Shown: positions 54,009-63,692, numbered from the stretch's first letter. The stretch: 64,000 nucleotides of DNA from Micromonospora sp. NBC_01813 (GCF_035917335.1 NZ_CP109067.1:5269001-5333000); one strand, 5' to 3'. Numbers and translations: made by a program. Notes: a model not told the origin generated them from the sequence alone.

Positions 54009-55205
54009 ATGCACGACAGCGCGCTGCTACTGATCGAACTCGGCGCACTGCTGCTGCTCCTCGGCCTGCTCAGCCGGCTGTCCCGGCGCTACGGACTCTC
54101 GCCCATCCCGCTCTATCTGTTGGCCGGTCTGCTCTTCGGGCACGGCGGGCTACTCCCGCTGGAGGACATCCAGGACTTCTTCGCCGTCGGCGCGGAGATC
54201 GGCGTGGTGCTGCTGCTGGTCATGCTCGGGCTGGAGTACTCGGCCGACGAACTGATCGGCAACCTGCGCCGCGCCGCCCCCGCCGGCCTGATCGACGCGC
54301 TACTCAACGCGCTGCCCGGGGCGGCGTTCGCGCTGCTGCTCGGCTGGGGACCGGTCGCGGCGCTGGTGCTGGGCGGGATCACCTGGGTCTCCTCCTCCGG
54401 GGTGATCGCCAAGCTGCTGGGCGACCTCGGCCGGCTCGGCAACCGGGAGACGCCGGTCATCCTGTCGATCCTGGTGGTCGAGGATCTGGCGATGGCGTTC
54501 TACCTGCCGGTGCTCAGCGCGGTGCTGATCGGCGCGGGGCTCGTCGCCGGCAGCGTCGCGGTCGCGGTCGCCGTCACCACGGTCACCGTCGTGCTGCTGG
54601 TCGCGGTCCGGTTCGGCCATCGGATCTCCGCCCTGCTGTCGGTACGCGACCCGGAGGCGTTGCTGCTCGGCGTACTCGGGTTGACGTTGCTGGTCGCCGG
54701 TCTCGCCGCCGAGTTGCAGGTCTCCGCCGCGGTCGGCGCGTTCCTGGTCGGCATCGCCCTGTCCGGGCCGGTGGCGCACAGCGCCACCGAGCTGTTGACA
54801 CCGTTGCGGGACGTGTTCGCCGCCGTCTTCTTCGTCTTCTTCGGGCTGGTCACCGACCCTCGGGACATTCCGCCGGTGCTGCTGCCGGCGCTGGCGCTGG
54901 CCGTGACGACCATGGCCACCAAGGTCCTCACCGGCTACCTGGCCGCCCGGCGGGCCGGCATCGCCGCTCCCGGTCGGTGGCGGGCCGGGCTGGCGTTGAT
55001 GCCACGGGGTGAGTTCTCTGTCGTGATCGCCGGGCTGGCGGTGGCCAGCTCCGCTGTCGAGCCGGCGCTCGCTCCGCTGGCGACCGCGTACGTGTTGATA
55101 ACGGTGGTGACCGGGCCGGTGCTGGCGAGGATTCCGGACACCCAGTGGTTCAAGCGGCGGGTGCGCCGCCGCCGCCAACCCGTGACGCCGCCGGTCATCG
55201 CCTAG
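54009..55205 (+). CDS. CPA2-family monovalent cation/proton antiporter (KefB-like)
   Basis: A 398-residue protein with about 12 membrane helices. Family marks are PIPLYLLAGLLFGHGGLLPL, GVVLLLVMLGLEYSADELIG, VVEDLAMAFYLPVL and AAVGAFLVGIALSGPVAHSA, and RGEFSVVIAGLAV near 335. It exchanges K+ or Na+ for H+. It is shorter than KefB because it lacks a fused C-terminal RCK domain; that role falls to the separate TrkA-C protein encoded upstream. Confidence 0.93.
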   Translation: MHDSALLLIELGALLLLLGLLSRLSRRYGLSPIPLYLLAGLLFGHGGLLPLEDIQDFFAVGAEIGVVLLLVMLGLEYSADELIGNLRRAAPAGLIDALLNALPGAAFALLLGWGPVAALVLGGITWVSSSGVIAKLLGDLGRLGNRETPVILSILVVEDLAMAFYLPVLSAVLIGAGLVAGSVAVAVAVTTVTVVLLVAVRFGHRISALLSVRDPEALLLGVLGLTLLVAGLAAELQVSAAVGAFLVGIALSGPVAHSATELLTPLRDVFAAVFFVFFGLVTDPRDIPPVLLPALALAVTTMATKVLTGYLAARRAGIAAPGRWRAGLALMPRGEFSVVIAGLAVASSAVEPALAPLATAYVLITVVTGPVLARIPDTQWFKRRVRRRRQPVTPPVIA

Positions 55206-55380
55206 GCGATGCCCCAGGCGGATGACGACCCAGCGGTGATCAACATGTAGCACCCTCATGAATGGCACGCAGGAGGACTTCCCCGATCACCCTCCGACAC
55301 GCTACCGTGGCCCGGCAGTAGCAAGTGGTAAGGCCTGGGGCTGACAACGCCTCGTTGGCCGCGAACGGGAGGATCCCCCG

Positions 55381-55812
55381 TTGAGCGTGCAAGAGTCGGC
55401 GTTCCGCGGCTTCGCCAATCCGGTGGACCCGTCGCCCGGCGAGCTGCGTACCTGGGCGTACCAACCGGATTCGGTTCCGCTGCAGTCGATGCCGCAGGAC
55501 TGGGATCTGCTCGTCTCCGGCGACCGGTTGATCCCCACGCTGTTCGATCTCGCCATGGACCCCTCGTGCCCGGCCCGCCGGTTCGCGTTGCACTGTCTCT
55601 ACATCTACGCGGCGGACGGGATCCGCACCAACTTCCGCGCGCACCCCAAGCGCCGGCTGCGCAAGCTGGTCGAGCAGGCCGAGCAGCACGGCGACGAGCT
55701 GATGCTCGCCTGGGCGCACAACACCCGCGTACTGCTGGCCAAGCCGCAGCTGTTCGACTACCACGACTGGTGCGAGGGCGGCCTGGTCCGTAAGTCCCGC
55801 CGGTTGAGCTGA
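55381..55812 (+). CDS. Hypothetical conserved actinobacterial protein
   Basis: A 143-residue protein with a TTG start preceded by GGGAGG at 8 bases. It reads MSVQESAFRGFANPVDPSPG, then LRTWAYQPDSVPLQSMPQDW, SGDRLIPTLFDLAMDPSCPA, and a basic tail with FRAHPKRRLRKLVEQAEQHG. It has regular helix-like spacing and a conserved look, but I know no function. It sits between the CPA2 antiporter and the TetR gene. No signal or membrane segment is visible. Confidence 0.75.
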   Translation: MSVQESAFRGFANPVDPSPGELRTWAYQPDSVPLQSMPQDWDLLVSGDRLIPTLFDLAMDPSCPARRFALHCLYIYAADGIRTNFRAHPKRRLRKLVEQAEQHGDELMLAWAHNTRVLLAKPQLFDYHDWCEGGLVRKSRRLS

Positions 55813-55839
55813 CGGCCGGACGCGCCCGGCCGCTGCTGG

Positions 55840-56496
55840 TCAGCGCGGCGCGGGCTGGTCGCCGACGGCGGCGAGCCCGGCGACCGCGACCGCCATCCCC
55901 CGGCGCAGTTCGGCGACCAGATGGTCCTGATCGACCAGGATCGCCTGCTCCGGGTCGGGCACTTCGGCGAACAGCTGCATCACCACCGCGACCATCGCAC
56001 CGATGAAGGCGCCGACCATCGCTGCGGCGATCACCTCGTCAAGTTCGTCGGCGAACGTTTCGTGCAGCCCTCGAGCCAACTCCGTCTGCCCACTGAGCAG
56101 CAACCGCAGGGCATAGCCCTGTAGTGCCGGGTTACCCAGGATCAACCGGACCCGCAGTGGCGCGAGCCGGACGAACAGCTCGCTGGCGAAGGTGTCGGTG
56201 GTGAGGACCTGCTGGGCGGTGCGGGTCAACACGTCGACCGGGCGCTCGCCGGGCAACCGTTGGCGGACCGCCGCCTGGGCGATGCGCAGCCGTTCGGCGT
56301 TGTCGACGAAGAGCACTTCCTCCTTGGTCCGGAAGTAGCTGAAGAAGGTGCGGGTGGAGACATCAGCGGCGGCGGCGATCTCGGCGACTGTCGTCTCGTC
56401 GTAGCCCTTGCGGCCGAACAGGTCGGCGGCGGCCTCGATCAGCGCGGCCCGGGTGCGTTCCTTCTTGCGCTCCCGCAGTCCCGGCTCGGTCGACAT
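55840..56496 (-). CDS. TetR family transcriptional regulator
   Basis: A 218-residue regulator. The N-terminal TetR domain has KKERTRAALIEAAADLFGRK, then YDETTVAEIAAAADVSTRTF and FSYFRTKEEVLFVDN. The remaining residues form the ligand-binding helical domain. It faces a divergent MMPL transporter gene with a palindrome in between, so it most likely represses itself and the transporter until a ligand binds. The ATG at 56496 is used. Confidence 0.95.
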   Translation of the reverse strand: MSTEPGLRERKKERTRAALIEAAADLFGRKGYDETTVAEIAAAADVSTRTFFSYFRTKEEVLFVDNAERLRIAQAAVRQRLPGERPVDVLTRTAQQVLTTDTFASELFVRLAPLRVRLILGNPALQGYALRLLLSGQTELARGLHETFADELDEVIAAAMVGAFIGAMVAVVMQLFAEVPDPEQAILVDQDHLVAELRRGMAVAVAGLAAVGDQPAPR

Positions 56497-56526
56497 GCGG
56501 ACACTTTACGCGAGCCTCGACTCATG

Positions 56527-56558
56527 CTGCACTCGTTGCAATTTTGCAGTGAGTGCAG
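56527..56558. promoter_or_regulatory. Nested palindromic TetR operator
   Basis: Outer arms CTGCACTC (56527-56534) and GAGTGCAG (56551-56558) match perfectly. An inner pair TGCAA (56537-56541) and TTGCA (56544-56548) shares exactly the same centre. Only three positions per half fail to pair. It sits between the divergent TetR and MMPL starts, as expected for a TetR operator that controls both genes. Confidence 0.85.
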
Positions 56559-56572
56559 TCATGATGGTTGGC

Positions 56573-58735
56573 ATGGAACGCTCCCTGGAACGACTCGGCC
56601 GGGCCTGCGCCGCCCGGCCCTGGCACACCATCGCCGCCTGGCTGGTGCTCGCCGCGGCCGTCATCGGCATCGGCCAGCTCACCGGCGGCAGCTTCGTCAA
56701 CGACTTCCGAGTGCCCGGTGCCGAGTCGCAGCGGGCCGCCGACCTGATCCAGCGTCACTTCCCCGCGTACGGGGCCGACAGTGCCGAGATCGTCTGGCAC
56801 GCCACCGACGGCGACCTGCGGGATCCCCAGCGGTCGGCGGCGCTCACCGCGACCGTCGCGGCGATCCGCCAGCAGCCGCACGTCGTCGAGGCCGGCAACC
56901 CGCTGCCCGATCCGGCCGAGCCGGGGACCGGCGGACTCATCAGCGACGACGGGCGGACCGCCACCAGCACGGTGCGCTACGACCGGCACGCCGGTGACCT
57001 CGGCCCGCAGGCGTACCAGCGGCTCGACGAGGCCGCTGCCGCCGCCCGCGCGGCCGGCATCGACGTCGACTTCCGAGGCCTGGTCGTCGACGTGGCCTTC
57101 GAGCCGACCACCGGCACCGCCGAACTCATCGGACTCGCCGCCGCCGCAGTGGTGCTGCTGCTCTCCTTCGGCTCGGTGGTCGCCGCCGGACTGCCGATCC
57201 TGGTCGCGCTGGTCGGGCTCGCCAGCGGCACCGCGCTGGTGCTGATCGCCGCCGTGGCCGTCGACATCCCCACCTCGGCACCGATCGTCGCGGTGATGCT
57301 CGGCCTCGGGGCCGGCATCGACTACGCGCTGTTCGTCGTCACCCGGTTCCGCACGGCACTGGCCGAGACCGCTGCCGACCGGGCGACCGCCGATCCGGTC
57401 GCTGCAGCCGGCCGGGCGACCGCCACCGCCGGGCACGCGGTGCTCTTCGCCGGTGGCACCGTGGTGGTGGCGATCCTCGGCCTGCTGTTCACCGGCATCC
57501 CGTTCGTCGGAGCCATGGGCCTGGCCGGCGCGCTGACCGTGACCGCCACGATGGCGGCCGCGTTGACCCTGCTGCCGGCGGTGCTCGGGCTGCTCGGTCA
57601 CCGGGTGGACGCCGGGCGGCTGCGTCGGCGGCGCGGCACCGGCGACAGCGGTGGGGCCGCCGAGACTGCCGCCTCCCGCTGGCCCCGGTGGGGTCGCCAC
57701 GTCGAGCGGCACCGGCTGGCCTACGCCGTCGGTGCCACCGGTCTGCTGCTGCTGATCACTGCCCCGGTGCTCACCCTGCGGTTGGGCACCCCGGACGACG
57801 GCAACCAGCCCGCGCACTGGCCGCAACGCCAGGCGTACGACCGGGTGGCTGCCGAGTTCGGGCCGGGCTGGAACGGACCGCTGGTGCTCGCCGTACCGCT
57901 GCCGGCGGGGCAACCGGCGACGCGGGCCGAGGCCATGCTCGGTGAGCTCACCCGGCGGCTGGCGGACGACCCGGCGGTCGAGACGGTCAGCCCGGCGCAA
58001 CCCAGCCCGGACGGCCAGGTCGCGCTGCTCACCGTGATCCCCCGGTACGCGCCGCAGGACGATCGGGTGGCCGACCTGGTGCACCGGATCCGGTCGGACA
58101 TCGGGCCGGCGACGCTGACGCCGTACGGCACGTACGCACTGATCGCCGGCACCACCGCGTACATGATCGACATAGCGGACGCGGTCGCCGACCGGCTGCC
58201 CTGGGTGGTGTTCGCCGTCGTTCTCGCGGCCGGGTTACTGCTGGTGGCGATGTTCCGGGCACCGCTGATCGCGATCAAGGCCGCCGTGATGGCGCTGCTG
58301 TCCATCGGTGTCGCGTACGGCGTGCTGGTGGTGGTCTTCCAGTGGGGGTGGGGCCTGGGCCTGATCGGCGTCGACCAGCCGGTGCCGATCATGTCGGTGG
58401 TGCCGATGCTGCTCTTCGCGGTGCTGTTCGGGCTGTCGATGGACTACGAGGTGTTCCTGCTGTCCGCGATCCGCGAGCAGTACCGGCGCACCGGGGACGC
58501 GGGCGCGGCGGTGGTGACCGGGCTGGCCGCCACCGGCCGGGTGATCACCGCTGCGGCGACCATCATGGCGGCGGTCTTCCTCAGTTTCGTGTTGATCGAC
58601 GACACCCTGGTGAAGATGATCGGCGTCGGGCTGGCGACCGCCGTGATCATCGACGCGACGGTGATCCGGGTGGTGCTGGCCCCGGCGGTGCTCAGCCTGC
58701 TCGGTCACCGGGCCTGGTGGCCACGGCGCCGATAG
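56573..58735 (+). CDS. MMPL/RND-type membrane transporter
   Basis: A 720-residue transporter with two halves. Each has an extracytoplasmic domain and a group of six helices; TVTATMAAALTLLPAVLGLL ends the first set. The second set holds FGLSMDYEVFLLSAIREQY, the conserved MMPL motif with the proton-path Asp-Tyr pair, mirrored in the first half by LGAGIDYALFVVTRFRTALA. It exports lipids, siderophores or drugs. The ATG at 56573 gives MERSLERLGRACAARPWHT. It is controlled by the divergent TetR. Confidence 0.95.
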   Translation: MERSLERLGRACAARPWHTIAAWLVLAAAVIGIGQLTGGSFVNDFRVPGAESQRAADLIQRHFPAYGADSAEIVWHATDGDLRDPQRSAALTATVAAIRQQPHVVEAGNPLPDPAEPGTGGLISDDGRTATSTVRYDRHAGDLGPQAYQRLDEAAAAARAAGIDVDFRGLVVDVAFEPTTGTAELIGLAAAAVVLLLSFGSVVAAGLPILVALVGLASGTALVLIAAVAVDIPTSAPIVAVMLGLGAGIDYALFVVTRFRTALAETAADRATADPVAAAGRATATAGHAVLFAGGTVVVAILGLLFTGIPFVGAMGLAGALTVTATMAAALTLLPAVLGLLGHRVDAGRLRRRRGTGDSGGAAETAASRWPRWGRHVERHRLAYAVGATGLLLLITAPVLTLRLGTPDDGNQPAHWPQRQAYDRVAAEFGPGWNGPLVLAVPLPAGQPATRAEAMLGELTRRLADDPAVETVSPAQPSPDGQVALLTVIPRYAPQDDRVADLVHRIRSDIGPATLTPYGTYALIAGTTAYMIDIADAVADRLPWVVFAVVLAAGLLLVAMFRAPLIAIKAAVMALLSIGVAYGVLVVVFQWGWGLGLIGVDQPVPIMSVVPMLLFAVLFGLSMDYEVFLLSAIREQYRRTGDAGAAVVTGLAATGRVITAAATIMAAVFLSFVLIDDTLVKMIGVGLATAVIIDATVIRVVLAPAVLSLLGHRAWWPRRR

Positions 58736-58766
58736 GCCGCCGTGGCTTCGGTGGCCCGCCGTGGCG

Positions 58767-59234
58767 TCAGCCGGGTTGTCCCGGGGCCGTGCGGCCCGGC
58801 CGGTCGCCGCGGTTGGGCCGCCACACCACCAGCGCGGTCGAGGTCCGGCTGGTCGGCACCAGGTCGCGACGTGGGTACGGCCCGAGCGCCTCCAGCTCAG
58901 CGATCCGCTGGTACGCGGCGGCCAGCTCGGCCTGGAGCCCGTCGACCCGGCGTTGCAGCTCACCGGCGAACTGCTCCAGCCCGATGATCCGCTTGATGCC
59001 GGCCAGGTTGACCCCGTCGTCCTGGCTCAGTCGCTGCACCTCGCGCAGCAGCACGACGTCACGGATGCTGTACCGGCGACCGCCCCCGGTGGCCCGACCG
59101 GCCTGTACCAGGCCCAACCGGTCGTACTGGCGCAGTGTCTGCGGATGCATGCCGGCCATCCGCGCCGCCACCGAGATGATCAACACCTTGGCGTCGGAGG
59201 CGGCTTCGAAGGAGATCGTCAGCTCGTCGTCCAC
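58767..59234 (-). CDS. hspR: Heat shock repressor HspR
   Basis: A 155-residue MerR-type repressor. The DNA-binding part has VLIISVAARMAGMHPQTLRQ, YDRLGLVQAGRATGGGRRYS and DVVLLREVQRLSQDDGVNLA. A coiled-coil region follows (about 75-115), then a basic tail. HspR binds HAIR sites with DnaK as co-repressor and shuts down the dnaK operon and clpB. It begins 6 bases after dnaJ, the typical last position of the operon. The GTG start at 59234 fits the family. Confidence 0.95.
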   Translation of the reverse strand: MDDELTISFEAASDAKVLIISVAARMAGMHPQTLRQYDRLGLVQAGRATGGGRRYSIRDVVLLREVQRLSQDDGVNLAGIKRIIGLEQFAGELQRRVDGLQAELAAAYQRIAELEALGPYPRRDLVPTSRTSTALVVWRPNRGDRPGRTAPGQPG

Positions 59235-59240
59235 CCTCGC

Positions 59241-60473
59241 TCACCTCTTGTCCGTACCCTGTCGCGGCCCGGCCGACTGCTCCTCGTTGCGACGCAGCCG
59301 GGCGGTGAAGCGTTCCCGGTCGGCGGCCGGGGTGTTCGCCGCGAGGGTACGCAGCGCGGCCTGGGCCGACTCGTCAACGGTAGCCGGCACGACGACCTCT
59401 ACGGTGACCAGGAGATCACCGGCGGTACCGTCCCGGCGGGAGACACCTTTGCCCCGCGCCCGCAAGGTGCGCCCACTCGGAGTGCCGGGCTGCACCCTGA
59501 GCGTGACGGATCCATCCATTGTCGGCACTCGCAGGTCGGTGCCGAGCACCGCCTCGGTGATGGTGATCGGCACGGTCAACGTCAGGTCGTCGCCGCTGCG
59601 GCCGAACAGCTCGTCGCTGCGCACCTTGACCAGCACGAACAGGTCACCGGCCGGACCTCCCCGGTCACCCGGCTCGCCACGGCCGGCCAACCGGATCCGC
59701 TGCCCGTCGGCGACACCGGACGGGAACCGGACGTTCAACGTCCGAGTCTTCGTCACCCCGCCGGAGCCGTGACACTCCGGACATTTCTCGTCGACGATCG
59801 TGCCCACGCCCTGGCAGTCCTTGCACGGCTCGGAGAAGCTGAACGACCCCTGATTGCGGGTGGTCAGCCCGGCACCCGAGCAGGTGGGGCAGGTCCGGGG
59901 CACCGTACCCGGCTTGGCGCCGTTGCCCTGGCAGGTGTCGCAGACCCCGGGAGCCCGCAGGCTCAGTGGCAGGGTGGTGCCGCGAACGGCCGCTGCGAAG
60001 TCCAGCACCACCTCGGCCTCGACGTCGCGCCCTCGGGCCGGGCCCCGGGCGCGTGTCCCGCCCGGGCCGCCGGAGAAGATCGAGCTGAAGATGTCCGAGA
60101 ATCCGGCACCGCCGAACCGGCGGTCCCCGGCACTACCACCCGCGCCACCGCCAGCGGCACCACCGAAGCCGCCGAACAGGTCGGACGGGTCGAAACCGCC
60201 GCCCGGCGCGCGCGCACCCCGGCGGAACGCGCCCGAGCCGAACAGCGAGCGCATCTCGTCGTACTCCTTGCGCTTGCGGTCGTCGGCGAGCACGTTGTAC
60301 GCCTCGGAGACCGCCTTGAACCGCTCTTCCGCAGCGTGGTTGCCGGGGTTGTGGTCGGGATGCAACTCGCGGGCGAGCTTGCGGTACGCCTTCTTGATGT
60401 CGTCGGTGGGGGCCGCCTTGGGCACCCCCAGTACGGCGTAGAAGTCCTTCTCCAGCCAGTCCTTGGAACTCAC
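59241..60473 (-). CDS. dnaJ: Molecular chaperone DnaJ (type I)
   Basis: A 410-residue protein. The J-domain (8-75) has the HPD motif in ARELHPDHNPGN. A Gly/Phe-rich stretch (about 90-150) is followed by the zinc domain with four CxxCxGxG units: CDTCQGNG, CPTCSGAG, CKDCQGVG and CPECHGSG. The substrate-binding domain ends the protein. The GTG at 60473 gives VSSKDWLEKDFYAVLG with GAGAGGGA upstream. DnaJ delivers unfolded proteins to DnaK. Confidence 0.97.
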   Translation of the reverse strand: MSSKDWLEKDFYAVLGVPKAAPTDDIKKAYRKLARELHPDHNPGNHAAEERFKAVSEAYNVLADDRKRKEYDEMRSLFGSGAFRRGARAPGGGFDPSDLFGGFGGAAGGGAGGSAGDRRFGGAGFSDIFSSIFSGGPGGTRARGPARGRDVEAEVVLDFAAAVRGTTLPLSLRAPGVCDTCQGNGAKPGTVPRTCPTCSGAGLTTRNQGSFSFSEPCKDCQGVGTIVDEKCPECHGSGGVTKTRTLNVRFPSGVADGQRIRLAGRGEPGDRGGPAGDLFVLVKVRSDELFGRSGDDLTLTVPITITEAVLGTDLRVPTMDGSVTLRVQPGTPSGRTLRARGKGVSRRDGTAGDLLVTVEVVVPATVDESAQAALRTLAANTPAADRERFTARLRRNEEQSAGPRQGTDKR

Positions 60474-60508
60474 GCTGTCCCTCTCCCGCACGTCGCCGAA
60501 CCGCCGCC

Positions 60509-60572
60509 ATCGCCCCAACCACCGGCAAAATCGCCCAACTACCGGCAATCGCCCCAACTACCGGCAATCGCC
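60509..60572. repeat. Tandem repeat in grpE-dnaJ gap
   Basis: A unit of 18-21 bases, ATCGCCC(C)AACTACCGGCA, occurs three times at 60509-60529, 60530-60547 and 60548-60566, with a fourth partial copy to 60572. It lies in the 215-base gap before dnaJ, where no gene is seen. Confidence 0.75.
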
Positions 60573-60607
60573 GGACCGCACGTCGCCGGGTGCGGCCGTC
60601 GGTCGGT

Positions 60608-60630
60608 GTCCCGCCGTCCGGCGGCGGGAC
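60608..60630 (-). terminator. Hairpin in grpE-dnaJ gap
   Basis: GTCCCGCCG (60608-60616) pairs perfectly with CGGCGGGAC (60622-60630) around a 5-base loop. A second GTCCCGCCGCCGGG at 60640 can compete for the same arm. In the direction of the operon it follows grpE and could reduce read-through or set different levels for dnaJ and hspR. Confidence 0.55.
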
Positions 60631-60688
60631 GCTGACTGCGTCCCGCCGCCGGGAAAACGGTGCTCGACCATCGGCCACCCGGCGCCTG

Positions 60689-61699
60689 TCATTCCGGGTC
60701 GGCGACCGCCACCAGTGCGGCCCGCAGCAGCCGGTCGCCGAGCAGGTAGCCCCGCCGCATCACGTCGACACAGGTCGGCTCGGTGACCTCGGCGGACGTC
60801 AGGTGCGCGACCGCCTCGTGCCGGGTGGGATCGAACGGGTCACCCTTCTCGCCGAACGGCGTCAGCCCGAACTTGCCGAGCGCCGCGCTGAGTTGCTCGG
60901 CGACGGTGCCGAACGGACCGACCAGATCGCCGTGCTCCCGGGCCCGGTCCAGATCATCGAGGATCGGCAGCAACGCGGCCAGTACCGCGCCGGTGGCCTG
61001 CTCGGACGACAGCCCCTTGTCCCGGTCGACCCGTTTGCGGTAGTTGGCGTACTCGGCGGTCACCCGCTGCAGGTCACGGGTGCGTTCGTCGAGCTCGGAC
61101 CGCAACGCCGCCAACTCGGCGCCGAGCGGTGCGGTGCCGGGCGCGGACTCCGTCGGCTCCCGCCCGTCGGGCACCTCGGCGGACTCGACCACCTCGCCGA
61201 CGACCGGCTCGTCGACCACGGCCGGGTCTGCCGTGTCCGGCTCGCTGGTCGATCCGGTGGCACCAGACCTGGCCGATCCGGTGGCACCAGACGCGGTCGC
61301 ACGGCCGGATGCGGTCGCACGGCCGGACGCCGTGGCGCCGCCGGACGCCGTGGCGCCAGACGCGGTCGCGGCTGGCTCAGGCGTTGGCTGTGCCGACGCC
61401 TCCGGGTCGGGCTGTGCCGACGCGTCCGAACTGGTGCCGGCCGACCCGCCAGCGGTGTTGCCATCGGCTTGCGCGCTCACTGGCTCCTCCTCCGGGCCTC
61501 CCTGGCCCGATCGGGCGTGCCGCCCGACCGGGCGTTGCTCGGTGGCAGTTGCCGCATCAGCCGGGTCGGTCGCCGCATGACGAGCGGCCCGGGTGCGAGT
61601 CCCGGTCGGATCGATCCGGCGCTTGTCCCGGATCACCAGACGCTCGGTCCCCGGCGATTCCGCCGGGTCACGGTCGGTGGCCCGTGGCTTGCTCGTCAT
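60689..61699 (-). CDS. grpE: Nucleotide exchange factor GrpE with long low-complexity lead
   Basis: A 336-residue protein, much longer than the usual 180-230. The GrpE core occupies about 185-336: LDERTRDLQRVTAEYANYRK, KGLSSEQATGAVLAALLPIL, DDLDRAREHGDLVGPFGTVA and the terminal DVMRRGYLLGDRLLRAALVA. The lead (1-180) is charged and then Ala/Thr/Ser/Gly-rich with repeated ATASG words (about 105-140), encoded by repeated DNA. The ATG at 61699 follows GGTTTTCGC; a weak site. It releases ADP from DnaK. The lead is probably disordered. Confidence 0.93.
   Translation of the reverse strand: MTSKPRATDRDPAESPGTERLVIRDKRRIDPTGTRTRAARHAATDPADAATATEQRPVGRHARSGQGGPEEEPVSAQADGNTAGGSAGTSSDASAQPDPEASAQPTPEPAATASGATASGGATASGRATASGRATASGATGSARSGATGSTSEPDTADPAVVDEPVVGEVVESAEVPDGREPTESAPGTAPLGAELAALRSELDERTRDLQRVTAEYANYRKRVDRDKGLSSEQATGAVLAALLPILDDLDRAREHGDLVGPFGTVAEQLSAALGKFGLTPFGEKGDPFDPTRHEAVAHLTSAEVTEPTCVDVMRRGYLLGDRLLRAALVAVADPE
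61290..61375 (-). repeat. Coding tandem repeat within grpE
   Basis: Units of 18 bases start GACGCGGTCGCACGGCCG (61290), followed by copies at 61308, 61326, a 15-base copy at 61344 and a partial copy at 61359. They encode the ATASG-type repeats of the GrpE lead. Unit lengths are multiples of 3, so the frame is kept. Confidence 0.8.
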
Positions 61700-61766
61700 G
61701 CGAAAACCTCGCTCCGTGCTGCGGTTCGAGGGAAGATCATCACTGGTCCTCGGCCTCGACGGGGAC

Positions 61767-63692
61767 TCACTTCTTGTCGTCCTCGATGATCTCCGCGTCG
61801 ACCACGTCATCGGTACCGCCGGCAGCACCAGCGGTGCCCGGCCCGGCAGTGCCCGGCCCGGAACCGCCCGGTCCAGCGGCGCCCGGCCCGCCGAAGCCCG
61901 GGTCACCGGCGCCGCCCGGCTGCCCCTGCTGCTCGGCCTGCTGTGCGTACAGTGCCGATCCGGCCTGCTGCGACACCTGAGCCAGCTTCTCGTGCGCCGA
62001 CTTGATCTTCTCGATGTCGCTGCCGGCCAACGCACCGCGCAGCTCGCCGAGCGCCTCGTTCATCTGGTCCCGGGAGTCCGAGGAGAGCTTGTCGCCGCTC
62101 TCCGCCAGGAACTTCTCGGTCTGCCACTGCAGCTGCTCGGCCAGGTTGCGGGTCTCGGCGTCCTCCCGACGCCGCTTGTCCTCGTCGGCGTGGTCCTGCG
62201 CGTCGCGCATCATCCGCTCGATGTCGTCCTTCGGCAGCGCCGAGCCGCCGGTGATCGTCATCGACTGCTCCTTGCCGGTGCCCAGGTCCTTGGCGTTGAC
62301 GTGGACGATGCCGTTGGCGTCGATGTCGAAGGTCACCTCGACCTGCGGCACGCCGCGCGGGGCCGGCGGCAGCCCGGTGAGCTCGAAGGTGCCGAGCTTC
62401 TTGTTGTAGGCCGCGATGTCCCGCTCACCCTGGAAGACCTGGATCAACACGGACGGCTGGTTGTCGTCCGCCGTGGTGAAGACCTCGGAGCGCTTGGTCG
62501 GGATGGTGGTGTTGCGCTCGATCAGCTTGGTAAAGATGCCGCCCTTGGTCTCGATGCCCAGGCTCAGCGGGGTGACGTCGAGCAGCAGGACGTCCTTGAC
62601 CTCGCCCTTGAGGACACCGGCCTGCAGCGCCGCACCCACCGCGACGACCTCGTCCGGGTTGACGCCCTTGTTCGGCTCCCGCCCGGTGAGCTGCTTGACC
62701 AGCTCGGAGACGGCCGGCATCCGGGTGGAGCCACCGACCAGGATCACGTGGTCGACGTTGGCGAGCTTGACCCCGGCATCCTTGATCGCCTGCTCGAACG
62801 GACCCTTGCAGCGGTCCAGCAGGTCCTGGGTCATCCGCTGGAACTCGGCCCGGGTCAGGGTGACGTCCAGGTGCAGCGGCGCCGACGGGGCACCGTCCGC
62901 GCCGGCCGGACCGGCGGTGATGTACGGCAGGTTGATGCTGGTGGTGGTCGCCGCGGACAGCTCGATCTTGGCCTTCTCGGCGGCTTCCCGCAGCCGCTGC
63001 ATGGCCATCTTGTCCTGGGCCAGGTCGACGCCGTGCTGGCCACGGAAGGTCTTCACCAGGTGGTCGATGACCCGCTGGTCCCAGTCGTCGCCACCGAGCA
63101 GGTTGTCACCGCTGGTGGACTTGACCTCGATGACGCCTTCGCCGAGCTCCAGCAGCGAGACGTCGAAGGTGCCACCGCCGAGGTCGAAGACCAGGACGGT
63201 CTGCTCCTTGGAGCCCTTGTCCAGGCCGTAGGCGAGCGCGGCGGCGGTCGGCTCGTTGACGATCCGCAGTACGTTGAACCCGGCGATCTCGCCGGCTTCC
63301 TTGGTGGCCTGGCGCTGGGCGTCGTTGAAGTACGCCGGAACGGTGATCACCGCGTCGGTGATCCGCTCACCGAGGTACGCCTCGGCGTCGCGCTTGAGCT
63401 TCATCAGGGTACGGGCGGAGATCTCCTGCGGCGTGTACTTCTTGCCGTCGATGTCGACGGTCCAGTTGGTGCCGACCTCCCGCTTGACCGACCGGATGGT
63501 CCGGTCCGGGTTCGTCACCGCCTGCCGCTTGGCGACCTCACCGACGAGCACCTCGCCGTTGCGGGCGAACGCGACGATGGAAGGAGTGGTACGCGAGCCC
63601 TCCGCGTTGGCGATGACGGTAGGCTCACCACCCTCCAGCACACTGACGCAGGAGTTCGTCGTGCCCAGGTCGATACCGACCGCACGTGCCAT
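61767..63692 (-). CDS. dnaK: Molecular chaperone DnaK
   Basis: A 641-residue Hsp70. The start is [20 protein letters not shown]. ATPase signatures are [19 protein letters not shown] and [20 protein letters not shown]. The peptide-binding domain and helical lid follow, and the tail ends with [17 protein letters not shown] after a Gly/Pro-rich spacer typical of actinobacteria. It heads the dnaK-grpE-dnaJ-hspR operon behind a HAIR operator. It also serves as co-repressor for HspR. Confidence 0.99.
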   Translation of the reverse strand: MARAVGIDLGTTNSCVSVLEGGEPTVIANAEGSRTTPSIVAFARNGEVLVGEVAKRQAVTNPDRTIRSVKREVGTNWTVDIDGKKYTPQEISARTLMKLKRDAEAYLGERITDAVITVPAYFNDAQRQATKEAGEIAGFNVLRIVNEPTAAALAYGLDKGSKEQTVLVFDLGGGTFDVSLLELGEGVIEVKSTSGDNLLGGDDWDQRVIDHLVKTFRGQHGVDLAQDKMAMQRLREAAEKAKIELSAATTTSINLPYITAGPAGADGAPSAPLHLDVTLTRAEFQRMTQDLLDRCKGPFEQAIKDAGVKLANVDHVILVGGSTRMPAVSELVKQLTGREPNKGVNPDEVVAVGAALQAGVLKGEVKDVLLLDVTPLSLGIETKGGIFTKLIERNTTIPTKRSEVFTTADDNQPSVLIQVFQGERDIAAYNKKLGTFELTGLPPAPRGVPQVEVTFDIDANGIVHVNAKDLGTGKEQSMTITGGSALPKDDIERMMRDAQDHADEDKRRREDAETRNLAEQLQWQTEKFLAESGDKLSSDSRDQMNEALGELRGALAGSDIEKIKSAHEKLAQVSQQAGSALYAQQAEQQGQPGGAGDPGFGGPGAAGPGGSGPGTAGPGTAGAAGGTDDVVDAEIIEDDKK

